A stretch of 64,000 nt of DNA, from positions 11,277,308 through 11,341,307 of the forward strand of contig NC_091866.1 in the NCBI RefSeq assembly GCF_019399895.1. Direction: 5' to 3'. The translations under genes and the position numbers were made by a program. The notes below the pieces were generated by a model. It saw nothing but the letters and a program-made list of their open reading frames with translations. It was not told the DNA's origin and made no database searches. This document shows positions 62,301-64,000 of this stretch, in pieces (within the stretch, counting starts at the first letter, position 1; each line of letters begins with the position of its first letter). The DNA is from Cardiocondyla obscurior (Eukaryota; Arthropoda; Insecta; Hymenoptera; Formicidae).

Positions 62301-63626
62301 GCAGAAGAAAACCTGGGTCAGCGCGATGCAAAATCCTGAGAAACAGAGACTTTTCCGTCTTACTCGTACATACTCCTTCCTCCCTGTAAATTGATCTCAT
62401 TAATGTTATTTTGTCATCGTCACACCGAGCGTTTCTCTTAATAATTTATGCTTATATTGACAGGAAACTGTATATACATGTATGTGTGCATAATCATGTA
62501 CAATATATGAATGTCGAGAAGAAGAGAGGAGGGAAATGCAATTGAGTGATGAATACACCGTCGGGATGCATGCTCACCCAGTTATGCCGTAACGGTGCAT
62601 AACGTAGACAAACTCATTGTCCTACTCTTCTAATTAAAGTGCTGGGATATCCTTAAATAGCAAGATTTATTCACAGATATTGCAAATCGAAGTGTTATTC
62701 CTTTGCAAGACGTGATCTTATTCAATCAAGTGTTAATTCGGTATAACGTGATAATTCGTTATTAACGTTTCACGATTTTAATTCATATATAAATTATGTA
62801 AAGTTTGTAAAGCAACTTTTAAATCTATTGCTCAATTTCTTCTTTTTTTTATGTTCTATATTCTATATTTAAATACAAAAAAAAAATCTTTATTAGATAA
62901 ATTATTAATATTAAATTATAAATTATTAAACCAATGGGGTATTGTTCTTCTAAAATTAAAAACTATTGATTAAATAAATAATAAAAAAAAAAATAGCCGA
63001 ACAATTTTTTTAAGGTAAAGTAGCCCTTTAAAAAAATCTATTTTCTCGCTAGAATATTAAAAAAAAAACCTAAATGATTACAAAACGTTATTGCGTGTTA
63101 AAGTAGAAAAACAGTGCAATTGTTTTAATAAATATATTCATACTGAATCGTTAATTCTATCGATTACAAATACTATTTTACTGAAAAACATTTTTATCTT
63201 AATGCACATTACAAGAGTTTTTAAGATAGATGTTTTTCACTTTTCTCGTCAGTTCAAGATGGCTTCAAGTGAACAAACAGGAGTTTTAATGCGTAATGAG
63301 CAGAAATTAATTACTTCATTGTAATTCGCGATCGGTAACACTTTAGGTTTGGTATATATGTATATAGATGCACAGTAGTGAAAGAACATTGTTATAGCAC
63401 TTAAAAACATAAAAAATCTCCACTGTAGTCATTACGTTTATATATCTTACCGAGTTTAATCCACGGCAAAGACACATCACATTTAATCCAATTATTATGC
63501 AAAAATAATTAGTAAAAAATTAATAAAATTTATAACTGACTTTTTTCAGATTACCTATATTAGACATACGCGTCCTAGGTTGAAAATACAGCACATCGAA
63601 GAATAATGGTTCTCGTGTCGAAAAAT
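59333..63626. other. Intergenic/5' region between SF3B3 and the CUB/LDLa gene
   Basis: The start exon of the CUB/LDLa gene on the minus strand should lie here or beyond, but I could not identify it. 59940-60480 is GC-rich, with long open frames on both strands that look like CpG artefacts, and a TATATATA at about 60206-60213. 61660-62330 is also GC-rich. The rest is AT-rich with poly-A/T runs. No gene is called. Confidence 0.4.
60926..61014. repeat. Small AT-rich inverted repeat
   Basis: AAATAGCATCTTTC at 60948-60961 is the reverse complement of GAAAGATGCTATTT at 61001-61014. Inside, TACATTTTTATATTATAAAA and TTTTATATTATAAAAATGTA are also inverted copies, so the whole block can fold on itself. 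It could be a MITE fragment or chance AT-rich palindromy. Confidence 0.5.
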
Positions 63627-64000
63627 TTAGAAAGCGTATCGCGTACGTATATCTTCCAACTTCTTCGATACTTCGGATGGTGTTCTCTCAAGATCTCCAG
63701 AAATACTCTTTTGCTTAGCGGGTTCGATCGAGTTGAACTGTTCACATAGATCGCCATCGATGACATTTTTTACAGGGTAATAATACGAGCGAAAAGATAG
63801 ATGATCTCTGCCACATAAAGGGGGATGTTCCGATCGCATGTGCATCTCCAAATGTTGAAAGAAGTCATGGTCTTCGTGACTTGTAAACGGCACGAGGACG
63901 CCTACCGTTCCGCTCAAAGTTGTATAAACCAGACTCTCAGAACCGCCTGGTATGAGAGTCGCCTTTTGTAACGACATCACTGTCTCGCCGACGTGAAAAC
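63627..64000 (-). CDS. SF3B3: Splicing factor 3B subunit 3 (SF3B3), C-terminal end only
   Basis: Beta-propeller subunit of the U2 snRNP SF3B complex, needed for branch-site recognition. Only the last part of the gene is inside the window; the frame stays open to the edge at 64000. About 123 C-terminal residues are visible and match the very conserved SF3B3 tail: FHVGETVMSLQKATLIPGGS, ESLVYTTLSG, PFTSHEDHDFFQHLEMHMRS, EHPPLCGRDHLSFRSYYYPV, KNVIDGDLCEQFNSIEPAKQ, and the terminal VSKKLEDIRTRYAF before TAA at 63627-63629. The gene continues beyond the window to the right. Confidence 0.97.
   Translation of the reverse strand, partial: FHVGETVMSLQKATLIPGGSESLVYTTLSGTVGVLVPFTSHEDHDFFQHLEMHMRSEHPPLCGRDHLSFRSYYYPVKNVIDGDLCEQFNSIEPAKQKSISGDLERTPSEVSKKLEDIRTRYAF

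Noticed and set aside
63259..63324. Short frame MASSEQTGVLMRNEQKLITS
   Set aside because: Could be a first exon (GTAATT follows) but only about 20 codons, no downstream partner and it sits next to the SF3B3 3' end. Not supported.

Overview
This window looks like nuclear DNA of an insect, most likely a hymenopteran such as an ant. Every recognisable gene is animal and intron-split with GT-AG junctions. There is a Spatzle cytokine and an angiomotin homologue (a family I recall as missing from Drosophila). Gene-poor stretches are AT-rich and full of homopolymers. No bacterial operons, CRISPR arrays, rRNA or convincing tRNA genes were seen. The species assignment is inference; exon boundaries were read by hand from splice signals and reading-frame phase.

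Layout: 1-2877 is CpG-rich non-coding DNA with two CRE palindromes around an inverted repeat. 2878-15031 (+) is CGRRF1, a RING protein, split by a 10.4-kb intron. 15032-19643 is gene-poor and holds a Tc1/mariner-like MITE and a fold-back hairpin. 19644-20043 (+) is a Cdc42 small effector. 21217-24481 (-) is a six-exon Spatzle ligand, head-to-head with TEDC1 (25209-27616, +). Ninjurin (28196-28855, -) follows tail-to-tail. An unrecognised Cys-rich gene (30763-32310, +) converges on an HCN/CNG-type channel gene (32694-34915, -) whose selectivity filter and cAMP pocket depart from the canonical sequences. A nucleoside hydrolase (35199-36677, -) lies head-to-head with PPIL4 (37785-39592, +). A complete 12-exon angiomotin gene fills 42681-48214 (-). 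A mitochondrial-type rhodanese (49453-50461, +) converges on NKAP (50761-51865, -). An unidentified spliced gene sits near 52300-52942 (+). A large CUB/LDLa membrane protein occupies 55283-59332 (-), and the 3' end of SF3B3 (63627-64000, -) closes the window.

The genes do not form one pathway. Themes are innate immunity and cell death (Spatzle, ninjurin), splicing (PPIL4, NKAP, SF3B3), Hippo/junction signalling (angiomotin) and Rho-GTPase signalling (Cdc42 effector). The middle block, 25-52 kb, is compact, with several neighbours separated by only 280-580 bp. I found no convincing wholly new system. The strongest oddities are the channel with degenerate functional motifs, two genes I cannot identify, and the MITE.
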